A DNA stretch of 64,000 bases, from the NCBI GenBank assembly GCA_012032345.1, contig JAAUQI010000007.1, positions 48,825-112,824 of the forward strand. Direction: 5' to 3'. The notes below the pieces were generated by a model. The model had not been told where the DNA came from and searched no databases. It saw only the letters and a program-made list of their open reading frames with translations. A program made the position numbers and the translations under genes. This document shows positions 17,699 to 27,682 of this stretch, one piece after another. The DNA is from Leptolyngbyaceae cyanobacterium RM1_1_2. GTDB lineage: Bacteria > Cyanobacteriota > Cyanobacteriia > Phormidesmidales > Phormidesmidaceae. Position 1 is the stretch's first letter. The number at the start of each line of letters is the position of its first letter.

Positions 17699-19608
17699 AT
17701 GTTAACCTCTCCTCCTTCTCAAAAAGTAAACCTGAATCAGCTCACTCAGCGACTGATTCAGCGTCTGCAGGGGCAACAGCCCGCAGTGGCAAACTGGCAA
17801 ATTCGCCTCTCTAAACGGCAGGCAGCTTTGTTAGTACTTGCAGAGCATGAAGCAACCGAGGCCCCAGGCAGCGCCGCCGAGGCGGCAGCTATTTCAGGTG
17901 CAATTGAAACTATCCTGCGATCGCTGCTAGATCAGATGGCCCAGGCCGGAACATTAGAAACCTTGAGCGCTGATCTAGCTGCTGCTCAAATCCCGATTCG
18001 GATCTATCTGCGGCGGCTGAGAGAGAAACAGCCTTACCAAACGCGATCGCTGCTCTGGCGAAATCCAGATCCGCTGATTGCCTTGCTGGCAGATGACGCC
18101 GCCCTCCCCGATGATCCAGCCGAGCTAGCTAATATGTCTGACAGCTCAGCTCTGGTACCTTTTCAAGCCCCTTTTCAAGCCCCTTTTCAAGCCGTAGACT
18201 GGCCACTAGCTCCGGCTGCAGATTTAACCCCAGATGCAAGCACAGATGTAGGCACAAGCAATTCTGACGAGGCCGCAGCGGTTCCCCGCCGCTGGAAAAA
18301 AAATCTGCCCCAGGTACCGCTCTGGCTGGCGGGCACCATCGCTGGCACAGTGCTGCTGCTGGGATTTGGCTATGGCGTGACGCGGCCCTGCGTTCTAGGC
18401 CGCTGCGAACGACTAGCAACCGCAGCCACCCTCAGCAACGCGGCCTTAGACAGCCTCAAAATACAGCCCGCTCCAGCAGACGTGCTGCAGGCCCACACCC
18501 AGCTAGAGTCAGCCGCTGCTATTCTGCAGCCGGTGCCGCCTTGGTCACCCCACCACGCCGCCGTTGAGGCAGCCCAAAAGTCCTACGCTCAAGAGGCTGA
18601 GGTTTTAGGCCAGGTGATTGCTGCCCAAAAAAACGCTACCCTGGCGGCTGAAAAAAGTCAAAACCCACCCCACTCGGTAGTTCAGTGGCAGGTGGTCGAA
18701 AACTACTGGCGACAGGCTATTTTGCAGCTAGAGCAGGTACCCCAAGACAACTTAGTCTATGCCTTTGCTCAGACGAAGCGCCGAGAGTATGAAGCGAACC
18801 TGGCTAAGACCCGCGATCGCGTTGCGGCTGAGGAATCGGCAGCAGCGGCCCTGAAGCAGGCAGTAGAGGCCGGACAGCTGGGGCTACACCACCTAGAGAC
18901 TGCCGACTCACTATCAAGCTGGCAGGTGGCCCACCGCGAGTGGCAAACCGCAATCAGCCAGCTCCGCCGTATTCCCAAAGGCACCGTCGCCCACGAAGAA
19001 GCGCAGGATCTACTGACCCCCTACCGCAATCACCTGCTAGAAACCCGCGATCGCTCAGCCGCGAACAGTCTGGCGCTCAGGCTTATAGCCGAGCCACCCA
19101 AACCGCCCAAAAAGCCCAGCAGCTTGAACAAAAAAGCCAGTGGACGCTGGCTGTACAAACCTGGCGGCAGGCTTTAGACTATGCCCAGCAGGTGCCCGCA
19201 GATACGACCTTTGCGGCCAACGCCAAGACCCTGCTAGATCCCTACCGGCTGTCTTTGTCTCAGGCCCAGCAGCAGCTGCGCTCAGCCGTCGGTACTCAGA
19301 AAATTCAGCAGCAGCTCAATCAAATCTGCAGCCCCAACTCGCGGATTTGCCGCCACAGGCGCATAGGCGATCGCGTCCGCATTAACGTGATTGCCCTCTA
19401 TGCCGACGCGATTGAGCAAACCTTTAGCGATCCGCGTTTGGCCGGACGTCCTCAAATGACCCCAGAGGTGGCGCAAAACACCAGTCGGCTGCTGCGGCAG
19501 GTGGCAGAGGTCAGCCGCACAGCTCAGTCACCGATTGAAATCTATGACAGCAGAGGCGCATTTATCATTCGCTATCGCCCTGATCTAGGCGGCTTTGTCA
19601 AGCACTAG
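17699..19608 (+). pseudogene. Membrane-anchored repeat protein, one frameshift
   Basis: Unrecognised family. From the ATG at 17699 the frame runs to about 19050, then continues in the -1 frame to 19608, giving ~635 residues when joined. The N-terminal ~150 residues are a helical domain (LNQLTQRLIQRLQ, RIYLRRLREKQP). A Pro/Ala-rich linker contains FQAP triplicated by a 12-base repeat. One transmembrane helix (VPLWLAGTIAGTVLLLGFGYG) follows, and then at least three ~90-residue helical repeats with the pattern 'W..A..QL..(I/V)P....A......YR..L..TRDR', resembling TPR-like repeats. The frame switch lies between about 19048 and 19085, beside a GCGATCGC at 19049-19056, and fits one missing base. The C-terminal ~100 residues are globular (RVRINVIALYADAIE). 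Confidence 0.65.
18158..18193 (+). repeat. 12-bp in-frame tandem repeat, 3 copies
   Basis: CCTTTTCAAGCC repeated three times with no mismatch, encoding part of FQAPFQAPFQA in the linker ahead of the transmembrane helix of the surrounding gene. Length change by slippage would keep the frame. Confidence 0.9.
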
Positions 19609-20389
19609 GCAGCACGAGCTGCGCGGCTTTGTTAAAACACTGGCGGGCAATCCCCTGGGTAATCAGCAGCGCTGTCAGCAGATCGGCAAAAGCCAGCATA
19701 AACATAATCAGCATCTGATAAAGAGCTGCATTTAGCGGATCAACGCCGCTGAGAAGCTGGCCCGTAATAATACCGGGCAGCTTGACGATGCCCACCACCA
19801 TCATTGAGTTGATCGTCGGAATCAAGCCGGCTTTAATCGCTTCTTTGCGGTACTGAGCAATCGCCTGAGCTGGGGTCGCGCCTAGGCTGAGGTAGGTTTC
19901 AATTTCTCGCCGTCGCTGCTTCATCGTGCTAACCAAGCGATCGCCTGCGATCGCCGCTGCATTCATGGCGTTGCCCAGCACAATTCCGGCTAGCGGAATC
20001 AGGTATCGAGGTTCATACCAGGTTTCAGGCCGAATTACCGTTAAACTGGTATAGCTCAGGGTCAGCAGCGTACTGGTGAGCAAACAGCCCCAGACAATCG
20101 GCAGCAGCCGCGAGAGCTTTTTGCTAATGCGGTTACGAGCCACCAGCGCCGCTGTCATCAGCATCACCAGCAATATCAGCAGCACCGCAAACGGGTTGCG
20201 CCACTCAAACACCACTGCCAGCACGTAGCCCACTGCCCCCAGCTGCAGCACCGTGCGCCCGGTAGCCATGACCAAATTCCAGGTGAGGCCCAGCCGCTGC
20301 CAGCTGGCCAGGGCGATCGCCGCCGCCATCAGTCCCAAAGCCCACAGCAGCCGCAGCAGGTTAAGTTCAATGAGAGTATCTGTATCCAA
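19598..20389 (-). CDS. FetB-like ABC transporter permease (UPF0014)
   Basis: 263 residues, mostly hydrophobic with about six or seven membrane helices (LLWALGLMAAAIALASW, FAVLLILLVMLMTAALVA, IVWGCLLTSTLLTLSYTSL, and more). The family signature around GNAMNAAAIAGDRL and the loop with LSLGATPAQAI identify the UPF0014/FetB (YbbM) group. In E. coli FetB pairs with the ATPase FetA and is linked to iron export and oxidative-stress resistance; no FetA-type ATPase is adjacent here. The 3' end overlaps the end of the convergent repeat-protein gene by 11 bases. Confidence 0.82.
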   Translation of the reverse strand: MDTDTLIELNLLRLLWALGLMAAAIALASWQRLGLTWNLVMATGRTVLQLGAVGYVLAVVFEWRNPFAVLLILLVMLMTAALVARNRISKKLSRLLPIVWGCLLTSTLLTLSYTSLTVIRPETWYEPRYLIPLAGIVLGNAMNAAAIAGDRLVSTMKQRRREIETYLSLGATPAQAIAQYRKEAIKAGLIPTINSMMVVGIVKLPGIITGQLLSGVDPLNAALYQMLIMFMLAFADLLTALLITQGIARQCFNKAAQLVLPSA

Positions 20390-20592
20390 AACCTCAAGCC
20401 GCTGTAGAAATTTGCTGACTCTGCCTATCTTAGGACGCTAAAGTTCTCAATTTTCGCTTTACTGAGGATCAAACGTCCTCTAAAGCCAACGCTCTCATGC
20501 CTGACACTTTCCTTGCCCTCCCTAAAAGCCAACTATGCTGGCAGATGTTCTGATGGGCGTCACGATGGATTTGCTTTAAGTACCTGCTGATT

Positions 20593-21699
20593 ATGCCTAA
20601 ACTCAGTCTCCGGGGCCGCCTGTTTTTTTCCTACCTTTTGGTTATGGGCATTGGTATTTCTACGCTGGCGGGGCTGGGCTGGCTTTATGCACCTCGGCTG
20701 TTTGTGGTTTCGCTAGAGCGCATTGAGGGCCGGGGCTATCGAATTCAGCAAATGAAAACCCAGCTGGTCAAGGGGTTTGAATTTGCCTGGACGCGAGGCA
20801 TGTTTTGGTCAATTGTCATGGGGGGAACCACCGCTGTGGCGCTGAGCTACTGGATGTCACGCCGCATTGTTCGTCCCCTGCTACAGCTAGAGGCCGTGAC
20901 CGATAAGTTTGCTGCCGGACATTTTGCTGAGCGGGTGCCTGGCTCAGATATTCCAGAGCTGAGTCGGCTAGCGGCTAGCTTTAACCGCATGGCGACTGAG
21001 ATTGAGGGAGTTGAGCAGCGACGGCGAGATCTAGTCAGCGATCTGAGCCACGAACTGCGAACGCCGCTGACGATTGTGCGGGGCTATTTAGAGGGTTTAG
21101 CAGATGGCACCCTGGAGCCTTCTGCTGAAATCTATCAGCGGCTCACGCGCGAAACGATTCGCCTGCAGCGTCTGGTCAATGATTTGCAGGAGCTGTCTAA
21201 GTTAGAGGCAGGCTACCTCCCCATCCATCTACAGCAGTTCAGGCTGGTGCCTCTGCTCCAGAGCCTAGTACAGCGTTTTTCAGATCAAATTTCTGACCAG
21301 CAGCCCCTGCGCCTAGAGCTAGCCTGTGCTGAAACTCTGCCTCTGGTCAGGGCAGATCCGGAGCGAGTTGAGCAGATTATGGTGAACTTGCTAAGCAATG
21401 CGCTGCGCTACACGCCTGAAGGCTCAATTACTGTCAAGGGTTGGGCAGAGGGCGATCGCGTTTGGACAGCCGTACTCGATACGGGAGAGGGCATAGCTGC
21501 AGACGATCTGCCCCATGTCTTTGAGCGGTTTTGGCGTGCCGATCGCTCCCGCGATCGCCATTCGGGGGGGACAGGCATTGGTCTGGCAATTTGTAAACGC
21601 CTAGTAGAGCTACAGGGAGGACAAATTTTTGTTGATAGTCAGCTAGGGCAGGGCAGCACATTTCGCTTTTGGCTGCCTGCTGCACCCAAAAAGATATAG
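20593..21699 (+). CDS. HAMP-domain sensor histidine kinase
   Basis: 368 residues. Two membrane helices (LFFSYLLVMGIGISTLAGLGWLY and FWSIVMGGTTAVALSYW) flank a short loop of about 40 residues, so the periplasmic sensing part is minimal. A HAMP linker (SRRIVRPLLQLEAVTDKFAAG) follows, then HisKA with the phospho-His in DLSHELRTPLTIVRGYL. The ATPase domain has N-box NLLSNALRYTPE, G1 DTGEGI and G2 GGTGIGLAI. It is a classic BaeS-like kinase. No cognate regulator is adjacent; the OmpR-type regulator at 16828-17544 is the nearest candidate. Confidence 0.9.
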   Translation: MPKLSLRGRLFFSYLLVMGIGISTLAGLGWLYAPRLFVVSLERIEGRGYRIQQMKTQLVKGFEFAWTRGMFWSIVMGGTTAVALSYWMSRRIVRPLLQLEAVTDKFAAGHFAERVPGSDIPELSRLAASFNRMATEIEGVEQRRRDLVSDLSHELRTPLTIVRGYLEGLADGTLEPSAEIYQRLTRETIRLQRLVNDLQELSKLEAGYLPIHLQQFRLVPLLQSLVQRFSDQISDQQPLRLELACAETLPLVRADPERVEQIMVNLLSNALRYTPEGSITVKGWAEGDRVWTAVLDTGEGIAADDLPHVFERFWRADRSRDRHSGGTGIGLAICKRLVELQGGQIFVDSQLGQGSTFRFWLPAAPKKI

Positions 21700-21805
21700 C
21701 GGCATTTTGAAACCAGCACATTGGCAAATTTCAGCCATCCGCTCAGGAGGCTATTGGTTATAGTTGAAGGGGCATCTTGATTTGGCTCACTGAGTATCAG
21801 TCGTA

Positions 21806-22900
21806 ATGCAGCAACCTCCCAAACTGTCTGATTTTCAGAATTCTGCTCAAAACAATAGCCAGCTCAGAACTCTGTGTCGCTCAGGGCAGCTTTTCCGCGA
21901 TCGCTATCGCATCCTCAAGGTGCTAGGTCGGGGAGGCTTTGGCGTTACGTTTTTGGCTCAGGATGTCGCCCTGCCAGCGTCTCCTTTGTGCGTTATTAAA
22001 CAGCTTTCCCCCAAGGTGAGAAATCCACTTTCGCTAGAGCGGGCAAAAGTTCGTTTTCGCCGGGAGGCTCGAATTTTGTCGCAGTTGGGCAGTCACTCTC
22101 AAATACCTATGCTGCTCGACTACTTCACCATTAAAGGCGAATTTTTTCTGGTTCAGGAGTTTGTTCAGGGAGATACGCTAGCCAAAGAAGTCCGGCGATC
22201 AGGGACTTTGGGCGAGCTACAGGTGAAGCGGTTTTTGCAAGAGATTCTGCCAGTCATTCACTACATTCACCACCACCGGGTCATTCACCGAGACATCAAA
22301 CCGCCTAATATTATTCGCTGTCGAGAGCACCAGCGGCTGGTGCTGATTGATTTTGGAGCAGTGCGAGAGTGTCTAGCCGGGGCTGATGAAACTGGTTACC
22401 GGGCACCCACAACTCAGTTTGTCGGCACGCTGGGCTTTGCCCCGCCAGAACAGCTAGCTTTGCGGCCTACCTTCGCTAGCGATATCTATGCGCTGGGAGT
22501 GACCTGTCTTTATTTGCTGACGGGTCATTCTCCAGTTGAGTTTGAGGAGGCTGAGGCGGGGGGGCTGCTTTGGCAAGACAGAGTGCAGCTTAGTTCTCAC
22601 TTTTCGTCTGTTTTGGCTAAGATGCTGAAGCCTGACGTACAAGATCGCTATCAGCAGGTTGAAGAAGTGAAGCGGGCACTCGATCTTGAACCTTACTTCA
22701 GCAGCCTAGCCGATTGTCTCCACACGCAGCCTCCCACTGCTTTGGGGGCTGGAGTTGATCAGCTCCACCCAATGGATAGCTACCTGACCCCGATTCAGCA
22801 ACGAGCCGCCGCAATTCGTAGCTGGCGATCGCGCCGCAAAGCAAAAGATTCCTCAAAGGCAAGGCGCGGCCTTTCCAGCAGCATCACGTTTCCGCTTTAG
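21806..22900 (+). CDS. Serine/threonine protein kinase
   Basis: 364 residues with a Hanks-type kinase domain at ~30-295: Gly-rich loop VLGRGGFGVTFLA, catalytic Lys in VIKQL, catalytic loop HRDIKPPNII, DFGAVRE, and the activation/P+1 region FVGTLGFAPPEQL. No transmembrane helix or extra sensor domain follows; the ~65-residue C-terminal tail is basic (RSWRSRRKAKD), so the kinase is probably cytosolic. It phosphorylates protein Ser/Thr residues; targets are unknown. The gene is ~106 bases downstream of the histidine kinase on the same strand and may share regulation. Confidence 0.9.
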   Translation: MQQPPKLSDFQNSAQNNSQLRTLCRSGQLFRDRYRILKVLGRGGFGVTFLAQDVALPASPLCVIKQLSPKVRNPLSLERAKVRFRREARILSQLGSHSQIPMLLDYFTIKGEFFLVQEFVQGDTLAKEVRRSGTLGELQVKRFLQEILPVIHYIHHHRVIHRDIKPPNIIRCREHQRLVLIDFGAVRECLAGADETGYRAPTTQFVGTLGFAPPEQLALRPTFASDIYALGVTCLYLLTGHSPVEFEEAEAGGLLWQDRVQLSSHFSSVLAKMLKPDVQDRYQQVEEVKRALDLEPYFSSLADCLHTQPPTALGAGVDQLHPMDSYLTPIQQRAAAIRSWRSRRKAKDSSKARRGLSSSITFPL

Positions 22901-23421
22901 GATTTTGCTGCGATCGCCTCAAAATCGAAGCAGCCGCCACGACGAGCATAGCCAGCCTCGGTTCTTGAGGTTTTGTCTGCCTTGCTCAAATTTCTCAACG
23001 TCCTAGTGAACACAGATGCCGCGACTGCCTATGAGCCGCTGAAATTCCATTTGCGCCACTCTATCGGCAATGCGCGGTCTTCTATAGCGATAAGTGGGAG
23101 GCTTACCGAGGTGTACTGCCCTCAAAACGTCATTAGGCAGTGACGAAGCAGAGTGGTCAAACCAGCTACATTGAGCGCTTCAACTGCACTTTACGCCAGC
23201 GAGTCTCGCGGTTTATCCGTCGCAGTTTAGCCGTTTCTAAGTGTCTGTTTAATCACGTTGGCTTGCTGTGGAACTTTATCCACCACTACAACGCATCATT
23301 ACCCATTTAGTACCACCAACAGTTGGTATCAGTAAATTTTCTGGAGATGAGCCAGATAAAACAAAGGCTGTTCTCGTAAAATCACTGGACTTTTGCTGAC
23401 GTTCCAGATCTGGGGAAAAAC
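22901..23421. other. Gene-free region around the IS1 remnant
   Basis: 520 bases between the Ser/Thr kinase and the exoprotein gene. Besides the IS1 remnant (23040-23311) it holds a 13-base palindrome ACCAACAGTTGGT near 23316-23328, just past the transposase stop. I see no intact gene or clear promoter. Confidence 0.5.
23040..23311 (+). mobile_element. IS1-family transposase remnant (C-terminal part)
   Basis: One frame reads APLYRQCAVFYSDKWEAYRG...LPSKRH, a TAG stop where Arg is expected, then AVTKQSGQTSYIERFNCTL...FIHHYNASLPI and a stop at 23309-23311. This is the C-terminal half of an IS1-type InsB transposase (DDE family, with the SGQTSYIERFN block). The N-terminal half is absent and upstream sequence shows no further similarity, so the element is dead. 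The left edge is approximate. Confidence 0.8.
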
Positions 23422-25719
23422 TTGAGTAGCTGTAAGCGAACTGAGCTTTTGAGCAGGCTTATGGCTGAAACTTATTTTGCAGGCGATCTGAGCGACTTTT
23501 TGCCCACGAAACCATTTTCGACAGACGGCTTTAATGCTGCAACGAGGTCAGACTTAGGCGATACTTTTTGGCTAGGAGCTGATCTAGCTCAAAACAGCCG
23601 CGCCTTAGAGCAGTCTATGGCGAATCTTGCGGTCGATCCTGTACTTTCTAATCAGGCAGAGACCTCTAGGTCGATCGCCTCTAACACGACCGATCACCTG
23701 ATTGTGCAGATGAGCGAACTATTGTCGGGCGATCGCTTACTGACAGACCAGGTCAGCCAGCCAGCCAGCGATTCTCTGGCAGGAGCCTGGCAGCTAGCTC
23801 AGGCTCAGCTATCGCAGTTTTTAGAAAACCCCGAGTTTGAGGCAGTGATGGCGACGGCATTTGGCGAACAGGCAGATGCTAATCAGGCTCGTCAGATCAT
23901 TGCCGACTGGGGCCAAGGGCAGGATCTGCCTGCTCTAGAAACTATGCCAACAGCGGTGCTACAGGCACGCGGGGCTTTCTCCGCCAGCAGCCAGACTGTC
24001 TATTTAGGGCAAGACTGGCTGGAGCAGAACTCACAGTCTGCGATCGCCGCTGTTTTGCTAGAGGAGCTAGGCCACGCCCTGGATAGTCGCCTGAACGTTA
24101 CCGATGCTGCCGGAGACGAAGGCGCTATCTTTGCCGCGCTGGTGCAGGGGCAGGCGATCGCCCCGGCTGCTTTAGCTAGCCTCAAAGCCGAAAACGATCA
24201 CGCCCTCCTGCACTGGCAGGGTTCTGACTGGGCCGTAGAGCAAGCCGCCCTGGGCGAGTTTACCGTGGGTGCGACCGGGCAGGTCAGCGTCGAGTTTGTT
24301 TTTGATGGGGGAGCCTATACGGGAGAGCTGGCGCTCTTTAGCCTGACGGGGCTGGAAAGCTTGATGCCGGGGTCAGATGCCTATACCGCTGAAGCTGCCC
24401 GTCGCGCCCTCAGCGGCTCCTCTGAGGGCTATGTGGTAATTTCAGATGCTAAGCAACGGGCAACAGTTTCTGGCGAACTAGGGGAGCGCGATTGGAACCA
24501 AGGACGCTCCAGCAGCCCGGTACCCGTTGCCCTGACGCCAGGAGACAGGTTCGGCTTTATGCTAGCGCCTAACGGCAGCGTCCAGGATGTTTTCAATCAG
24601 CCTGCTGGGGATAGCAAGCAGCGGCCTCTGTTTTCCATGGCGGCGGCTAATCCTCAGGGCTTAATCCAGATGGGGCAGATGACAAATGGCCTGTTTGCAA
24701 TGGAAGATCTGCGCCGCGATCGCCGCTCAGACGACGACTTTAATGACTTAATCTTCAAAGTAGAAGGCGCAACCGGACAGGCCGCTGCCTTGGAGTCGCT
24801 GCTACCCCGCCGCTATGACTGGCAAAACACAGACACGTTTGAGAGAATTTTAGCGATCGCCAGTCCAGTCCCTCCTGCTGGCCCTAGCCCAAATCCTGGC
24901 GGCTCTCCCGACCCCAATCCCACCAGCAATCCTGACCCAAATCCTGGCGGTTTTCCTGGCAATCCCGATCCAAATCCCGGTGGCAGTTCCGACCCCAATC
25001 CTGGCAGTCCAGGCAGTGACCCCGGCAGCAGCCCCGGCATTCCTACCACGCTGCTAACCTCCTTTGTCGATAGCCTGGTCAAGTTCGACCCCGCTTACTC
25101 AGAAACCGCGATCGCGGCGCTCAGCGGCAGCCAGATTACCCTGGGAGACAAAACTATTTACATCGGCACTCAGCAGGTCAGCAGCAACAACCAAAACCCC
25201 ATCATTAGCCTGTTTGACAGTGCCAACCCCCTAAACAACTGGACACGCACCGACTATGAAACCACCGGAGCTGACGGGCGCGGCATTGGCCTAGCCTGGA
25301 CGGGCAGCGATCTCTACGGTGTGTTTACTGTTGATGGCACCCAGGGCAATTCCAGCCAGGACTTTCGCCGAGAGAGCCAAGATGCCCAGCAGTCATGGTT
25401 GCGCAGCTACGGTCAGGGCGGTGGCCCCAAGGTGTCAGTCATTGGTCGCCTAGATTTAGCCACAGGCGAACTGGTGGATGCCGCTTATCTCTCTGCTCTT
25501 TTGAGCGATGGTAAGAGCAATACGCTGGTAGTCAATGATCTAGCTGTCAACAGCGCCGGTAACCTAGTGCTCAGTGCCGACTCCTTTTTTTCGCCCCGCC
25601 GACCCGACGGCAGTTCCATGGAGCAGGTCGGCCCGGGTGACTCTCCCTTTGCCTACACGGTTGAGATCTTGCCAAACCTGAAGCAGGTAGTGAGTACACA
25701 GGCTGACGGATGGCTGTAG
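23422..25719 (+). CDS. Large exoprotein: degenerate peptidase-like domain, DUF4114, Pro-rich linker
   Basis: 765 residues without an obvious signal peptide, as in many cyanobacterial proteins exported by type I systems. Residues ~110-270 form a domain found in other cyanobacterial exoproteins, with AAVLLEELGHALDSRLN and GDEGAIFAALVQG; EELGH sits where a zinc peptidase would have HExxH. Residues ~280-470 match DUF4114 (GELALFSLTGLESL, RFGFMLAPNG, DDDFNDLIFKV). A Pro/Asn/Asp/Gly linker (NPDPNPGG repeats, ~490-545) follows. The C-terminal ~220 residues look like a beta-propeller-type domain (LAWTGSDLYGVFTVDGTQ, VIGRLDLATGELVDA). The start is uncertain: the first in-frame codon is TTG and an ATG lies at 23461 (MAETYFAGDL). 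The frameshifted ABC exporter begins 64 bases downstream, suggesting a secretion link (inference). Confidence 0.7.
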   Translation: MSSCKRTELLSRLMAETYFAGDLSDFLPTKPFSTDGFNAATRSDLGDTFWLGADLAQNSRALEQSMANLAVDPVLSNQAETSRSIASNTTDHLIVQMSELLSGDRLLTDQVSQPASDSLAGAWQLAQAQLSQFLENPEFEAVMATAFGEQADANQARQIIADWGQGQDLPALETMPTAVLQARGAFSASSQTVYLGQDWLEQNSQSAIAAVLLEELGHALDSRLNVTDAAGDEGAIFAALVQGQAIAPAALASLKAENDHALLHWQGSDWAVEQAALGEFTVGATGQVSVEFVFDGGAYTGELALFSLTGLESLMPGSDAYTAEAARRALSGSSEGYVVISDAKQRATVSGELGERDWNQGRSSSPVPVALTPGDRFGFMLAPNGSVQDVFNQPAGDSKQRPLFSMAAANPQGLIQMGQMTNGLFAMEDLRRDRRSDDDFNDLIFKVEGATGQAAALESLLPRRYDWQNTDTFERILAIASPVPPAGPSPNPGGSPDPNPTSNPDPNPGGFPGNPDPNPGGSSDPNPGSPGSDPGSSPGIPTTLLTSFVDSLVKFDPAYSETAIAALSGSQITLGDKTIYIGTQQVSSNNQNPIISLFDSANPLNNWTRTDYETTGADGRGIGLAWTGSDLYGVFTVDGTQGNSSQDFRRESQDAQQSWLRSYGQGGGPKVSVIGRLDLATGELVDAAYLSALLSDGKSNTLVVNDLAVNSAGNLVLSADSFFSPRRPDGSSMEQVGPGDSPFAYTVEILPNLKQVVSTQADGWL

Positions 25720-25783
25720 CTACCTTCTTCAGTGACGGCGAAAGCTGGTAGCGTAGCCATAGATTAGGTCATGGCAGCAGCTT

Positions 25784-27513
25784 TTGAAGACGCGATCGAA
25801 CTATTGGCAACTGGCTCCCTATGTGCGGCAGCAGTGGCGCACTATTTTTGTGCTTTTTTGTCAACGCTGATTTTTACGGCATTCTGGCCAATTTTGGCTT
25901 GGCTCTCAGGCCAGATTATTGCGCTGCTGGTTCGGGGGCGTGTGGTGGCCCTAGCTCAGGTCGCAGCGCTGACGATGGTAGGTTTTTGATTCAAAACTGG
26001 GCCAGTACGGGCAAGATTCTCTAATGGCGAAAGCGGCTTTGCAGATAGCTTTGAATTTACGAATGCAGGTTTTTATCCACCTGCAGCGGCTCAGCCTTGC
26101 CTATTTTGAAAGAGCGCAGACGGGCGACTTGGCCTACCGTCTGACTGAGGATGTCGATCGCGTTGGGGAAGTTGTCAACAAGTTCTTTCATGATTTTGTA
26201 CCCTCGATACTTCAGCTCGTCGTGGTGCTGGGGTATATGCTCTATCTCAACTGGCAGCTAACGCTGGCGGCGCTGATTTTAGTGCCGCTGCTGGCGATTT
26301 TGACGGGCTGGTTTGGCGAAAAGATGCTGCAGTTTTCGCGGCGCAGTCAAGATCTGGTTTCTGATTTGTCGTCTCGGCTGATTGAGGTTTTAGCGGCATT
26401 CGGCTGGTGCAGGCGTTTGCGGCAGAGTCCTATGAGATTGAGCAATTTCGTCAGGCCGCAGAGCGCAATCGACAGGCGCGCTACTCGGCGGAGTGGCTGA
26501 AGTCAGTGCAGTATCCGATTACCGGGTTCCTATACGCGCTGATAGTGGCGCTGCTGCTGCTGATGGGTTCCTGGCAGATTGCTGAGGAAAATCTCACAGG
26601 CGCTGAATTTGGCAGCTATATCGCGGCGGCGCTGATGCTGATCGACCCGGTTAATCATGTGATTATTAATTACGGTCAGTTTAAGGAAGGCGAAGCCTCG
26701 CTCGATCGCATCTTTGAGCTACTGGCTCTACAGCCAGAGATTTTAGAGCGGCCCAATGCCAAAAAACTGCCAGCGGTGGCGGGCGAGGTTGAATACTGCA
26801 ATGTCAGCTTTAGCTACCGGGCCGATCAGAGCGTGCTTCAGGGCTTGAGCCTGAAAGTTATGCCGGGAGAGGCGATCGCCTTAGTGGGGGCTTCTGGCGC
26901 TGGCAAAACCACGCTGGTCAATCTGCTGCCCCGCTTCTACGAGCCGCAGACTGGAAAAATCCTGATTGACGGGCATGATATTCAGTCGGTGACGCTGCAG
27001 AGCCTGCGGCAGCAGATTGGCATTGTGCCCCAGGAAAATATTTTGTTCACGGGTACGATTGCGCAAAATATTGCCTTTGGGCGATCGCAGTTTGACCTAG
27101 AAGCGGTGCAGGCTGCGGCTAAGGTCGCCAATGCCCACGGGTTTATCAGTCAGTTTCCTCAGGGCTATCACACCTGGGTAGGAGAGCGCGGGGTGAATCT
27201 CTCTGGCGGGCAGCGGCAGCGCATTGCGATCGCCCGTGCGGTTTTACTAGATCCTAAAATTTTGATCTTAGATGAAGCCACCTCTGCTTTAGATTCTGAG
27301 TCAGAGGCCCTAGTGCAAGAGGCGCTAGAGCGGCTGATGCGCGATCGCACCGTGTTTATCATTGCCCATCGTCTAGCGACCGTCCGCAATGCCGATCGCA
27401 TTTTGGTACTAGAGCAGGGGCGGGTGGTAGAGCAGGGCACTCATGCTGAACTGTTAGCCAAAGGCGATCGCTACGCTCACGTCTACGCCCAGCAGTTTCA
27501 CTCTGGTTTGTAA
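25784..27513 (+). pseudogene. ABC exporter (MsbA/HlyB-like half-transporter), four frameshifts
   Basis: Joined across frames this is a ~580-residue half-transporter. A TTG start at 25784 gives (M)KTRSNYWQLAPYV. The product continues as TLIFTAFWPILAW, LIQNWASTGKIL and MAKAALQIALNLR, then reads well to EVLA, and from ~26400 runs cleanly to the end as RLVQAFAAESYEIE. The nucleotide-binding domain is intact: Walker A GASGAGKTT, signature LSGGQRQRIAIARAV, Walker B ILILDEATSALDSES, and IIAHRL. The four breaks (in the T6 at 25854-25859, the T5 at 25983-25987, near 26018-26023, and near 26393-26398) each need one extra base, and two are homopolymers. It is either a genuine decayed gene or an assembly artefact. 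Such exporters move lipids or peptides out of the cell. Confidence 0.75.
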
Positions 27514-27682
27514 TGGAGTATTTATACTCACTCCCCAAAGCCGTTCTAACCCCGCGACCTAACTGCAGGCAGAGCAGGATTCGTCCTGACGGCAGACGAT
27601 GCTATCTAGCAAACCCCGTTACTGTCAAGCTATAGCCTCAGAAGTTCTTTTCAAAGCTTCTAGAATCCACAGGAACCAAACT

